Assembly (NCBI GenBank): GCA_005656395.1
Contig: SRSI01000044.1
Span: 248,001 to 312,000 of the forward strand
Source of the DNA: Strongyloides papillosus
Taxonomy: Eukaryota > Nematoda > Chromadorea > Rhabditida > Strongyloididae
Direction of reading: 5' to 3'
DNA: 64,000 bases
Part shown: positions 52,064 to 63,655 of the stretch, piece after piece
Layout of the letters: the number at the start of each line of letters is the position of its first letter
Numbering within the stretch: the stretch's first letter is position 1
Position numbers and translations under genes: made by a program
The notes under the pieces: generated by a model
Seen by the model: only the letters and a program-made list of their open reading frames with translations
Database searches by the model: none
What the model was told of the DNA's origin: nothing

Positions 52064-53319
52064 TTAGGTTTTCCAATCAAAAATGACTGTTTTTTACCCT
52101 AATTTTTAAATACACATAACGTTTTTAAAAATTAATATTTTTATTTAAAGTAAGAACCACTACAATCCACACATCATGGCCAACGAGATTCGAGCTTATT
52201 GATTCCATCAACATATAAATCCGGACTTCTAGGTTCGATGAAAGCTTCAAAGGTATTTTTTATGTCTTTGTAGTTCCTGAAGATTTTCTCCATTAAGAAA
52301 TTGTTGAGATATTTGAAAAAGTAATGATCTGTTGGGAAAAAGTCAGGTGAGTATGCCGGATGAGGTAGAGTTTCATACCCCAATTCCCTCAGTTTCTGAA
52401 CGGTTCTTTTTAAAACGTGCGGTTTGCGTTATCGTGGAAAAAAATTTGTTCTTTTCTATTGACTAGAACAGACACTTTCTGGGACATTTTCTGGCCACTT
52501 TTCCAATTTTTTGGCAATAGGATTCCGAATCAATAGTTTCACCAGGCTTCATAAACTCGTAGTGGATAATTCCTACAGTAGACTACCAAACAGTCACCAT
52601 GACCTTCTTTGGAGATAGTTTGGGTTTCGGGAGCTATTTTGGTGCTTAATCTTTGTCCAACCACTGTCCGGATCTTTTACGGTTGTCGTAGAGAATCTAT
52701 TTTTCATCGCAAGTAATAAGCTGACCAAGAAATGGATCGGTCTTGTTCCTAAAAATGAGGGAATAACAACCCTCATAATGACGTAATTTTTGATAGTCGT
52801 TTAATTCATGAGGTACCCATTTACCAAGCTTTTCACTTTTTCCATCTTCTTAAAATGATTAGAAATTGTTGGTTTCTGATCGTTGTACGTGGATTCGATT
52901 CAACAGCTGCTCGCAACACGTCATTATCAAGAACCGACTCAGGCCTCTCACGCTCCTCATTCTCGAGATCCTCACTGCTTTTTCTGGATTTTCTAAACCA
53001 TCTTTGCACAGTAGAAACAGAGACGAGATTTTCCCCGAAAGTTTCGTTAATTTGTTGAGTTGTTTTTGCAGCATTAGTACCGCGTCTGAACTTGTATAGT
53101 AAAATAGAACGAATATCGTGTTTTGACAACATTGTTTGTTTTTGAAATAAGATGATGATAAACAGAGCTCACGGCAATGATACATATATCATCGTGTAGA
53201 GGAGATTTAGAAAAATCTAACAGTTTGTTTTTTATACCAAAACACAGCCAATCATTTGAGATAATGCATGTCAAAAAAATGCGTATCAAAGAACGGTCAT
53301 TTTGAATTGAACAACCTAA
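52064..53319 (-). mobile_element. Full-length but dead mariner transposon
   Basis: The ends TTAGGTTTTCCAATC and (inverted) TTAGGTTGTTCAATTC form imperfect terminal repeats of about 24 bp. TA flanks both sides (52062-52063 and 53320-53321). The 1256 bp size is that of a complete mariner. Its terminal TTAGGT is shared with the deleted copy at 377-1068, although the rest of the repeat differs. Confidence 0.92.
52174..53132 (-). pseudogene. Mariner transposase, inactivated
   Basis: The reading starts at ATG 53132 (MLSKHDIRSILLYKFRRG). The HTH region includes VSTVQRWFRKSR, then LGKWVPHELND in a shifted frame. The first catalytic aspartate lies in ITCDEK, followed at once by a stop (52697-52699) where mariners have tryptophan. 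The second lies in HDNA near 52425-52436, and the third in YSPDFFPTDHYFF near 52340-52370. All three parts of the DD34D triad can thus be seen, but they lie in different frames. Confidence 0.85.
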
Positions 53320-53329
53320 TATTAACTGT

Positions 53330-53505
53330 TCTTTTTATATCAATACTACTTTTTTTTATATCAGTACCACTTTTTTTATTTCAGAACTGTTTTGTTCATT
53401 TAGTACAGCTTTTTTTCAATACTATTTTTAAATCAGTACTGTTTTTCTTTCATCAGTACTATTTTTTTATCAGTACTGTTTTATTTATTTTAGTTCGGTT
53501 TTTGA
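53330..53505 (-). repeat. Imperfect tandem repeats, ATCAGTACTG/A plus T-run
   Basis: About nine units of 15-25 bp share the core TCAGTACTGTTTTT, with drift in the T-run length. They form the right arm of the foldback-like array. Confidence 0.6.
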
Positions 53506-53553
53506 ATATTTAAAAAAAATTTAATTTTCCAGTCTTATTTTTGATGCGTAAAA

Positions 53554-53697
53554 TTATTTTGTGTAGTTACAGTCCATACATTTGTAGTAAAAGTTATCAT
53601 AGTATTCATCAACGTGATTAGCTAAATCAGTATAATAAATGACATTATTACAAATCAGGCAAATACCAAACTCTTTATCATCAGGAATATCATCCAT
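53554..53697 (-). CDS. Small CxxC...H...CxxC protein, unrecognised
   Basis: ATG at 53697 opens 47 codons to TAA 53556-53554. The peptide begins MDDIPDDKEFGICLICNN and ends KCMDCNYTK. C13, C16, H28, C39 and C42 are arranged like a small zinc-binding module, and the acidic N-terminus contrasts with A/T-driven junk frames. Just upstream on the minus strand are ATTTCAG (acceptor, ending about 53704) and, 60-odd bases further, a possible donor GAG|GTTATT near 53763, which suggests a 5' untranslated exon. It may be complete, or the first coding exon of a gene cut by the neighbouring foldback/mariner insertions. Function unknown. Confidence 0.45.
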   Translation of the reverse strand: MDDIPDDKEFGICLICNNVIYYTDLANHVDEYYDNFYYKCMDCNYTK

Positions 53698-53704
53698 AAT
53701 TGAT

Positions 53705-55940
53705 CTGAAATTAAGTTTAATTGTAAAAAATTAATTTAGTTAATTAATTAAATATTAAATAACCTCACTACATCGTATTGTCAGTAGTTATATATATAAT
53801 AAAAAATTTTCAATAAAATTCATCATATAATCATATCCTTTTAATCTAAGCTATTTTTAAAAACATGAGTCAGCTAATAACACTAAAATAGAAAATCATT
53901 TATAGTTTTGTGAAAGTAAATAATATAGATAATATATTTAAAAAAAACTGGTCAATATTATTAAATACATATAAATTACTATTTAGATGTATAAACAATT
54001 TCATTTAACTAGCTATAAGTTAATTAGAAATTTAGATAAACTTTTCGCCTTTTTTGTAAATTAATATGAAATGAAGCCGTAAAAGTTTCTTAAAATTATA
54101 ACAAAAGTTACAGGAATTTATGAATGAAATTACAATAACTATAGAATTTGAATTTATATTACTGTTAAAAGCATTTCTAAAGTTGTGATATAATGATTTA
54201 CAATAAAAAAAATGGTATATTTTGACATAATGTTTAACATATTTTGACGTAAAGCATCAATATTTATCTTTTCTGATAGCTTGTTTTACATCAAAAAAAG
54301 GTTAATCAATATATAATTGTAGTGGATTTTGAAAAAATTGTTAAATTTAATTTAAAAATTACAATATATTAAAGAAATATGTGTTATTTTGAATAGCTTA
54401 ATTAAAAAAATAGCCAATCACTATAATTTCTACTTTAATAAGTTGCTATTCAAAGTTTAGTTATAATTGCAGTTTTATTACTATGTAGTTTAACGAAAAG
54501 TATGTGGATAATGTATTTAAGAATGTAATTTTAAATATTTTAGTCTATTCAATTGATCTACTACACAAACTAGTGCATAAGTTTATGTAACTTTGTTTTT
54601 TACCATATTTCGTAAGTTTACGAAGAAAAGATTTATTTATTAGATCATCCATTACTAGCATAAATAATAAAAAAAGTTAATTATCAATTTCTTTTAAATA
54701 AGATTTCAAAAATGATAAAAAATATTTTCTATATTATTGAATGCTTAAAAATAATTATTCCTTTTAATTTATCAAAAAATGTATTTTTTTTGATAGTTAA
54801 TTTTTTTATATAACAAAAAATCTTCATTAATTTCAACTTTTTTACCGTATAAAGTTGCTATCACTTATATATAAAATCTAAAACATTAGACGAAAAACAA
54901 GGTTTGGAATATTAGTAATATAGCCATGAAATATAAACAAAAACTATCATAGCAAATAAAATTTAATTTCATTGATATCTTATGAAATTTTTTCATAAAT
55001 TTTATGCTTTTCTAAATAAATATTATTAGTAGAAAATCCAAAAAAAAACTTAATAAATATAAAAAAGTTTGTTATCAACACCATCATTTATATCTTAAAA
55101 TTCTTTAATAAAATGGTAATAAAAAAAGCGTTAGAATAAAGTAAGAGGTAATTAAAAATATTCTGATACAATTTCTGAAACAATTTTAATAGTATAAAAT
55201 CAAAGAATAAGAATATTTGTTATGCAAGATCTTGTTTATTTACATTAATAAGATAAAAATTTTTTTATTCTCTCATAGTAACTTAAAATTTTTTTTGTCA
55301 GTTTATTGAATATTATTAATGTTTATGGGATGATTAAATGATATTCCTATTGTTTAAAAAAGATTGTTTTTTTTAATGTTTTCTCGTTAAATTATTTAAT
55401 AATAAAAAGTCTCTGATGTCGTTTTAAATGTGTATTTAAAAGAGGAGTTCCAAATTAGTGATAATGTTTATAATTTATTAAAATTAATGGTTTAATTTGT
55501 TTAATGTTTGAAATTTGTAGTAAGTTTAAAATATTGAAGTAAAAATATAAATAAAAGTAAAGTTACGCTTTAAATTAATAATATTTTATAAGGTTAATAT
55601 TCATCTTTCTCAACCAATATGGCTTATTAAAATTTTGTATTTGAAACTTTTCTTTTTTTACTTTTGCAGTTTATCAGAAATGAATATATTTATTTTACTC
55701 TAAAAAGATTCAAATAGAAAACAATATTATCTAGGATAATTCACATTTTACACAAAAACTGAAAGCAGAAGTTACGAATATCTCTCGATGATAATCATTG
55801 ACCTAGGTTGAAATTTTTATGTTAACGATCGAAATCAAACTATCGAATCATCTTTTGTTTTCATTTAAAAAGAGTATTTAAGACTTCACATTTCTTACTA
55901 TACTACTATTTTGCTCTTAATTAAATCAATGGATACACGC
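53705..55940. other. 2.2 kb A/T-rich intergenic DNA
   Basis: No gene. No repeats were recognised besides short A/T runs. Confidence 0.4.
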
Positions 55941-57756
55941 GATTTACTATCCCCGATTCAACAAACCTAAAGTAACAAATATGCTAAAGTTTTTATTTTT
56001 TTAGTAAATTAAATTAGGCAGCAAAAAAAAAATAAATTAGTTTACCTTTTAAAAAATTAATAAAGTAATATTTTTAATAATTTTAAACAAATAATTGACT
56101 TTAATTTCTGAGTAAACTAAAAGTTTTAAATAATCTAAAAGTAAGGGAACTCAATAATATCAATTATATTTATACTGGTGATTTTTTTAAATACCAGGTT
56201 GTTTATCTATTAATGTAATTTTATTTTTGTAATTCTATACTACCATTTTTTATATTATTTATATTTTAATAGTTATAATAGTTTTAGTAGTTCAATTTGA
56301 TTACTTTGACCAAAATTTCATGCAACGAATGTTTGTAATAGTATCAACTGTTTACAAAATTTAATATATGTAAAATGCTATAGAGTGTGTATATTAACAA
56401 CATAAATAATTGAACACTTTCTAAAATTAAAATATAAATATATTAAAAAACGTTAATTTATTAATTAATATGAAACGTAAGAATTTTTAAAACAAATAAA
56501 TAAAGTCTTGAATTTCTAAAGAATAAATATTTTACAGTAAAAATAAGTATTATTTTATAAGTTCTAATGGCATATCCATAACAGAAAAATAAGAAAATTA
56601 ATTTTTTCTATGTCAAAACTCTTTCTAAACTTAACTCATTTTCATAGTTAAATAATCAATAGATCTATTTTTTGACTTAGTGCTGAAAACGGGTACCAAA
56701 ACGTTTTAGTTGCAATAGATCAAGTCATTTTTAAATAACACCTCTTTTTGAAATAATTTTTTTAGATTTGTTTTCAAATAATATTTTTGAAAGTTAATAA
56801 AATAAAGTAAATAATGGCTCATTTGAAAATCTTAACGCCAGAATAAGAGGGTAAATTAATATCACTAAGGTTAATTGATAACTACCTCAATTAGGAACCA
56901 AAGAGTAGTGAATATTTTTATTAAAAAAATTAAAGTAAAATATGTTAAAATGTTAAACAAAGACGTGAAAATGCAAAGCCTTCACTGGTTTAATAAAAAT
57001 TATATAAAATCAAAATTTTTAAGATATTGTCGCTATTAGCACTTCATATATAAATTTTTACGTTCCATATGAAATTTATAAATTAACATTTCAATGTATT
57101 CATATTTTAATTTTGCAAAGTCTTCAATCATTTATGTTGTCAATATACATACTCTATAGCATTTTACATATATTAAATTTTGTAAACAGTTGATACTATT
57201 ACAAACAATCGTTGCATGAAAATTTAGTCAAATTAATCAAATTGAATAAAATGAACGATTGAACTATTAATATAAAGATAATATAAAAAAGTGGTAGTAT
57301 AGAATTACAACAATAAAATTATATTAACACAAGTGATAATATTGATGACAATGAAGGGATTAAGTTTACTATATAAACTTAAAGAAATTGCTTATTTGTC
57401 ATTTTAAGTTAATTGTATTTTATAAAAGGTGTTTTTATATTTTATTATTGTTATATATTATTATAGAGTCGTCAACCCAATAAATTTATTACTCAAATAA
57501 ACAATATGATATTTAAAAAAGTCATAAATTAAAATATAATTGATAATATTGAATTTCCTTATTTTTCGATTATCTTAAAATTATTAATTTTTTAGAAGTT
57601 GAAGTCAATTAACTGTTTAAGGTTGTTAAAAACATTACTTCATTAATGTTTTAAAACATAAACTGATTTATTTTTTTTGCTGCTTGATTTACTAAAAAAA
57701 ATAAGAACTTTAAAATATTTGTTACTTTAAGTTTATTTAATCAGGGATAGTAAATC
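55941..57756. mobile_element. Second long inverted-repeat (foldback-type) element, older
   Basis: The left end GATTTACTATCCCCGATT (55941) matches the reverse complement of the right end, which finishes GGGATAGTAAATC at 57756. Similarity continues inward, with many substitutions and indels, to a shared ATATGAAACGTAAGAATTT-type block at about 56470-56490 and 57050-57075. The arms are about 550 bp (left) and 700 bp (right). One well-kept stretch is AACTGTTTACAAAATTTAAT (56348-56367), mirrored near 57173-57192. The ~560 bp middle has no coding sequence. No target duplication is readable, in keeping with age. Its ends are unlike those of the 1613-4292 element. Confidence 0.78.
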
Positions 57757-58318
57757 TCATGTACTTTTATTAAAGTTATCATTTTAAACAACAAGGGCAA
57801 CGAATCTTTCGTAAACATTGACACCTTAAGGAAGATCAATAATTATGGAATGTAACATAATAAAAAGAAATTTACCTTAAGATATGTAATTTGCATAATT
57901 AGAGTCGATTCAAGAGTTATCGTCTATATATTTGGAAATAATTGAGGGATCAGGGTGATACGATATCTTTAATTATTCATATTATTATTGCAAAATTTAC
58001 ATTATTTTTGTTAATAAAATTAATAACCATGAATCCGTCGATCGATTTTTTCTAAAAATAATAATATATCAAATTTTTTCTAAAAATTTAGAAAAAATAT
58101 TTATTTAACGAGCAAAGGTTAATTATAGATGTTATATTATGTGCTTAAAAAGAGTAATAGGTTTTTTCTGTTTAAGATAAATCAACAATAATAATGTAGC
58201 AGTCAGTCACATAATTTCTACTGCGTTTCAATTGAATATTACAATCTATATTTCATCAGATATTATTTTAATCAAAAGTTGATAATAACAATTACTTTTT
58301 GTTTTGTGTTTTTTTTAG
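57757..58318. other. Upstream region of the phosphorylase kinase gene
   Basis: A/T-rich with some more balanced patches (57780-57960). It ends in a T-tract and TTTTTTTTAG acceptor. The promoter presumably lies here or within the inverted-repeat element upstream. Confidence 0.4.
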
Positions 58319-58322
58319 AAAA
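58305..58322 (+). promoter_or_regulatory. Splice acceptor before the PHKB start codon
   Basis: TTTTTTTTAG ends at 58318, four bases before ATG 58323. This fits a spliced-leader trans-splice site or the end of an untranslated upstream exon. The short leader favours the former. Confidence 0.5.
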
Positions 58323-61300
58323 ATGAGGAAACATTTCAATCTTCTTAATGTCCCTGGAGCACAAAGTTCCAGATTAAGAAGAATGACAAAAGCATACTTA
58401 ACACCTTTTAAAGATTTTACACCAAGATTATCACAAACAACATTAGAAAAAACAGATAATTTTTACCAAATGGTTTGTAGGATTATTTTGGATTATCAAA
58501 GTGCTACAACAGGCTTATTTCCAAGATATTCTCAAGATCGCAATATTGGTTATGTTAAAGATTCCATATATTGTGCTTTAGCATGTTGGGCATGTAGTTT
58601 AGCTTACAAGTTAGTTATAGGCATTTATAATTATCTTATAAATCGTGTCTTCTATTTTTTAGGAGGTTAGATGATGATAGAGGTCGTGAAACTAGTTTAC
58701 GACAAAGTGCCGTTAAGACAATGCGTGGAATATTGAATTGTTGGATGAATCAAATTGATAAAGTTAACGATTTCAAGGCAAAAAATACTCCTGAATATGC
58801 TTTACATTCACGTTTTGATCTTAAAACTGGTGATCCAATAAGTGAGGAATTTGAACATCTTCAAATGGATCTTGTAGCATTATATATTCTTGCACTTGTT
58901 GAAATGACAGCTGCTGGTGTTCAGATTATCTATACAAATCACGAGGTAGCATTTGTTCAAAATCTAGTTTTTTATATCGAAAGATCATATAGAACCCCAG
59001 ATTACGGGATGTGGGAAAGAGGTACAAGATATAATAATGGAACAACTGAAATACATGCTTCAAGTTTAGGTATGGTTAAGAGTGCTTTAGAATCAATTAA
59101 TGGATTTAATATTTTTGGTACTAGTGGTTCCTCATCTTCTGTTATATATGTTGATATTGATGGTCACAATAGAAATAGAACAACATTTGAAACTATCTTA
59201 CCAAGAGAATCTAATTCAAAGGTAGTTATAACGTTAATTATAGTGAAGATTAATTAATTTATTTTTTAGAATACAGATGCAGCTTTAATTGCAACAGTTG
59301 GTTGGCCGGCATTTGCAACACATTCTCCAGGACTATTCGATAAAACAATAAACAAATGTTCTAAACATTTGGAGGGGAAATTTGGTCTTAAAAGATATTT
59401 CAGAGATGGGTACAAAACGGAAGTTGAGAATAAAACAAGAAAATTTTACAAAGAAAATGAAACATCAAAATTTGATAAAGTAGAATGCCAATTTCCTGTA
59501 TTTTTTGCCTATCTATACCTAACATATCTTATGAAGGGTGATAAGAAAATGAGTGAGAAGTATTGGGAAAAATTAGAATGTCTACTAGTTCCAGGTGATT
59601 TTAGAGAAGGTTTTATGATTCTACCTGAATGTTACTATCTTGAAGAAGAATCATATAATGATGAAAAGCACTCTTCTGGTAGTCAGGATTATTATCCTAT
59701 CAGTCCCGTCGAAGAAGGCCATCATTTATGGAGTAATTGTATCTATCTCATAGCATATATGCTTAAAGAAAATATTATACATTCGAGTGATTTAGATCCT
59801 ATTTATAGACATTTACCAGCTGGACAGAGACCAACAATCTCCTTAAGGCACTCAGCTTTCAGAGGTAGTATGAATGGTGATCCCGTTGTTCAGATTGCCC
59901 TTATATCAGAGTCAACAAAATTACAAATGTTATTAGCAACATACGGTATAACAACTCAGACACCTCATGAAATTGAACCTGTTCAAATATGGCCATCTTG
60001 GAGGATGGTTGAGGTATTTAATCATCTCGGGAAGAGTAAAAAATTAAACTTAGGTGGTCGCCCTTCTAGACCATTTGGTTCGTTGAATACTTGCAAGATT
60101 TTTAGATTTTTTGGTGAAACAATATTATGCTATCCATTGATTTTCGAGAGTAAAGATTTTTATGTTAATTGCGATCCAACAGTCATTATTAATGATATTA
60201 AGAGAGAAATCGATTTTGTGGCCAAAAGATGGAAATTAACAGGAAGACCAACATTTTGTTTATTATTAAGAGATGACAATGTATTGGGACAATTTTTTAA
60301 TAATATGTTAAATCTCCTTGTTTGTTTGAAGAATGGTCATATGAATGGTGTTCGTGTACGTGTTGGAAGGATTCATCAACTAATAAACACTGGATGTGTT
60401 GAACATATTGATTTTGTTACTCCAGAAAATGTTGATTTTACAGTTGATATCGTTAAAGAAATTCAAGTTAGTGAAGCATTAACCAAAAAAGATTCTAGTA
60501 GACCATGTATAACTGAAAAAGTGATTAAATATATCTTACCATCTGAAGTTGATAATTTAACATATGATGAATTAGTTAAGTATGCTACATCAACAGATGA
60601 GAGTAATATTAGAATGGCAACATTTTCATTATGTGCTATTAGAAAAAATTATGGTGAAGATCATTATATTGGTGGAGAACCTTTAAAAAGTTATTTTGAA
60701 AAGGCTTATGAGATATCATGTACACTTGGTGATTGGTATGTTATTAGAATAACAGCTTCAATTCTAAAGAAAACAATTAATAACTTAGCTCCTGGTATTA
60801 CGAATATTTTAGTTAGAGGTAAACAAGTAAGTATTGGAGTTGATAATGAATCTGAAGATATAATTAATGTCCCAAAGACTCCTGCTGAGATCGTCACACA
60901 ACTTTACGAAAAATGTAAAAATGCAAATCCAGCATTATTTGTCTTATACCAAGAATTAATTATATCGTGTTCTGATTTAATTGAACTCGTTCCAACAGCC
61001 TTTACAGAAGTTTTAACTATCCGTCTAGCATGGCTAAAAGATGCCATCAAAATTCTCCTTAATTACATTCAAAATGGTCATTCATTGGATTATGGTGATA
61101 TTGAAGCATACCTTGGTCATATAGATAGTAAAATAACAATATTTGATTTACCACCAACAATTATTAAAGAGTTTGTTTGTGCCTTGATGACTAAAAAAAA
61201 TTGGAGACTCCTTCCAAGATGGGAAAGGAGAACATTGACAAGTTCATTAAATATGATATCACCAAAAGTTTTTGACTATGTTTGGATGTTATTGGAGAAA

Positions 61301-61777
61301 TGTGAAGGTGGCCTTATTATTGCTGGAGAAAAATTAACACAATACCCAACATTAAAAGTTTTCACACATTCAGAACTGACATTTGCCTATAAAATTGAAG
61401 CCATGTTAGGTGTTATCAAACAACCAGAACACCGTCAATTACTTATTGAGTTACTTGAAGTTTTAGGATACCTTAGTGAACACCATCCTGAAGTTCGAAT
61501 AACAAATATTTTGGACTGCGATGAGTTATTAAATGATGCATATAGGTTATTTTGTAAGGATTTTAATATTCATGAAACACCAATTAATTTGGCACGATTT
61601 TATGAGTATGAGAATGAGAAAATCGATAATCGTTGTGATGTTTATTTAATGAAAAGTATAATGAAACGTCTCCTACGTCCAAATAGTTTTATATCAAATC
61701 ACCGTTACGCAATACCCGAAGAAGTACAAGAAAATTCGAAAGATAAGAAGCATACTTCAATGTGCCATATATCATAA
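58323..61777 (+). CDS. Phosphorylase b kinase regulatory subunit beta
   Basis: Exons 58323-58609, 58663-59221 and 59270-61777 join in phase (introns of 53 and 48 bases) and give 1117 residues, close to the ~1090 of vertebrate PHKB. The N-terminal part is the glucoamylase-like domain of KPB proteins: QSATTGLFPRYSQD, KDSIYCALACWACSLAY, then WERGTRYNNGTTEIHASSLG, ESINGFNIFG and NTDAALIATVGWPAFA. ITTQTPHEIEPVQIWPSW and LGGRPSRPFGSL favour beta over alpha. The C-terminal half keeps LAPGITNILVRGKQVSIGV and EKCEGGLIIAGEKL. It ends CHIS, a CaaX-type prenylation signal, as expected for phosphorylase kinase regulatory subunits. The protein holds the gamma catalytic subunit in check in the cytosolic complex that activates glycogen phosphorylase. 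Upstream coding exons cannot be excluded, but the acceptor before ATG argues against them. Confidence 0.95.
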
Positions 61778-62089
61778 GTTTTTAGCAAAATATATTAAGT
61801 AGAATATTTTTTTTGATTTATATATAATATTTTTACAATTTTATGTAATTAAAAGAACGATGGTAAGAAACCCTTTTTTTTTAATTTCTTTAGAAATAGC
61901 TCACATTTCATGAAATAACTGTCAGAATATCACGAATATGTCAGTAGAATTTAATGAAAATAATTTCATTGGATAGAAAATGAAGTTCTACATTAAAATT
62001 CGTCGTCAATTAAAGAAATAAAATATTAAAATCTTGAAAAACGATTAAATAAAGTAGTTTGTTTCCTTAAAACTGTTCTTTTCGAAATA
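61778..62089. other. 3' flank of the phosphorylase kinase gene
   Basis: A/T-rich. It includes the presumed 3' untranslated region; the first clear AATAAA on the plus strand is near 62018. No gene. Confidence 0.4.
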
Positions 62090-63235
62090 TTATATAAGTA
62101 GAACTAGTCATTAGTATCTTCTAACTAATTCCTCCTCTTATAATATAAGCATTTTTAATAATCCTCCTTTCAAATTTTCAGGAAGTACATATTAGTAAAC
62201 AATATCATTATTATCTACTAGTTCTTGAGTTGATCTTCATTTTAGAATCTGATATCCTTTTTCTATGAGCAAATAATTTAGTATTTCATCAATTAACATA
62301 ACCTTCTTAACTCGTCATTATGTTTCATCTACAGGCTTAACGGCACCGAAAATGGTTTCCGAACTATTTGCAACAACGATACTTGTAGAATTCTACCCTA
62401 TAGGCAGGTCCTACCTACTACCCTTCCTAAGAGTCTAGGAACTCAACTTATTGTAAAAACATACTAAATAGTGGTATCTGTACCACGTGGGAAGATTCGA
62501 TTCTTGAAACCTGTCCTGTAGCAGGAGTCCTTAGATATCCCTATACTAAAACAGATTGTCTACTAAGTCCAAAATTTAATTATTACGTTTTTTTACTTAC
62601 AAAATAGATGAGTTTATTAAAGCTCCGCTTTATATATCCATTTATTACAAGTATAAAAAGTTTTGAAAGCAATAAAAAGTGGAGTACGCAGCCTCATCGT
62701 AATATTTTACCAAAAGTTAGTAAAATTACAATGACACAATGCTACAAATATTAGTGGCAAAAAATAAAACTAGTAATAGTAAAACAGAAATTTGGTGGCC
62801 AATATGAGATACAATAAATATCGAGATTCTACATAAACAAACAATAAAATATAGTAAATATTTATGAACATGTTGTTGTAGACATTAGAAGACTTAAAAC
62901 AATTGGTATCTATGATTAGTATTTAGACTTTAACTTCTGAATGCACTTCTTCACAATATTATGTGTCTGTAGACATATCGACATCCTTTATTTCATTTAT
63001 ATCTCCTTATAATTGTAGTGGAGGTTGGTTTTTTGAGATGCTTTTTAATTATTAATTACATTTCTAAAAGCTATAAATTCATTTTCTAAAGTTTCACGAC
63101 GTGAGATCTTTCCAAAACTTTTTACACAATCAATCTTAGGAGCTTCAAATATCGTATTCCAGTCGACATTGTTTTTAACGTTAACTACACTAACATTTTA
63201 TAAACCAACGATTCACATTTTGTACTAACTTGAGC
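62090..63235 (-). pseudogene. Retroelement gag/aspartic-protease-like relic
   Basis: Minus-strand reading shows runs of coding-like sequence in A/T-poor DNA. At about 63060-63190 a frame reads NVDWNTIFEAPKID and SRRETLENEFIAFRN. At about 62100-62580 a single frame, cut only by point-mutation stops, contains IVVANSSETIFGAV and VKKVMLIDEILNYLLIEKGY. The latter resembles the flap and C-terminal part of retrotransposon aspartic proteases (a VANGSET..LG block followed by VxxxLxxLLLG). The DTGA active site is not visible. It is probably a decayed Ty3/gypsy-like element, and no long terminal repeats were found. Confidence 0.4.
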
Positions 63236-63510
63236 TAAAATCACTTAATCCGCTTAAAATCATTTTTTGCACTTTTTTATAATACAAAATTTAAGTACTT
63301 GACTATTTTTATTGTTTTCAATAAATTCTACATTGAAAATAGTTAATTCTTTGAACTTCTTTAGGCATTTCTTTAAGCTTTGTCTACTGATTTCCTTTTA
63401 ATTCGATTATTTCTATAGATATGAAACTATTCTTCAATTATAATTAAAAATATGTAAAATTTTGATTAATCTTCGGAAAATGGAATTTGACAGTCAACTA
63501 CATTAAATAT

Positions 63511-63652
63511 GCTACATCTTTGTAAAATTTGCTACGTCTTATAAAAATTTGTGACATCTTTTTGACCAATTTGCGACATCTTTGTACGTTTTGAGCCATC
63601 TTTTTTACCAATTTGCGCCATCTTAGTACATTTTTGCGACATGTATCTTTTA
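63511..63652. repeat. Minisatellite, ~20-22 bp unit, about seven copies
   Basis: Consecutive units start GCTACATCTT, GCTACGTCTT, GTGACATCTT, GCGACATCTT, GAGCCATCTT and GCGCCATCTT, then a partial GCGACATG. Each carries a T-rich second half (TTTGTAAAATTT or TTTTTGACCAATTT). Unit lengths run 20, 20, 22, 20, 22, 21. The 86-codon minus frame covering it is a by-product of the repeat. Confidence 0.85.
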
Positions 63653-63655
63653 TAC

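Larger units (their letters stand above)
51545..53548. mobile_element. Foldback-like repeat array enclosing a mariner
   Basis: CGCATCAAAAATAGGACTG at 51545-51563 recurs inverted at 53530-53548 with one mismatch. Inward from each end lie imperfect repeats of a 15-25 bp motif: TCAAAAATAGAACT-type units on the left (to about 51790) and ATCAGTACTGTTTTT-type units on the right (about 53330-53500), arranged as inverted arms. The mariner at 52064-53319 lies between them, so the foldback unit probably came first. No exact target duplication can be read. Confidence 0.5.

Noticed and set aside
52833..53185. Several overlapping frames on both strands at 52840-53190
   Set aside because: They are shadows of the mariner transposase N-terminus.
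62500..62530. GATTCGATTCTTG as a tRNA T-loop
   Set aside because: No matching T-stem, anticodon stem or A box at the right distance; it lies in the retroelement relic.
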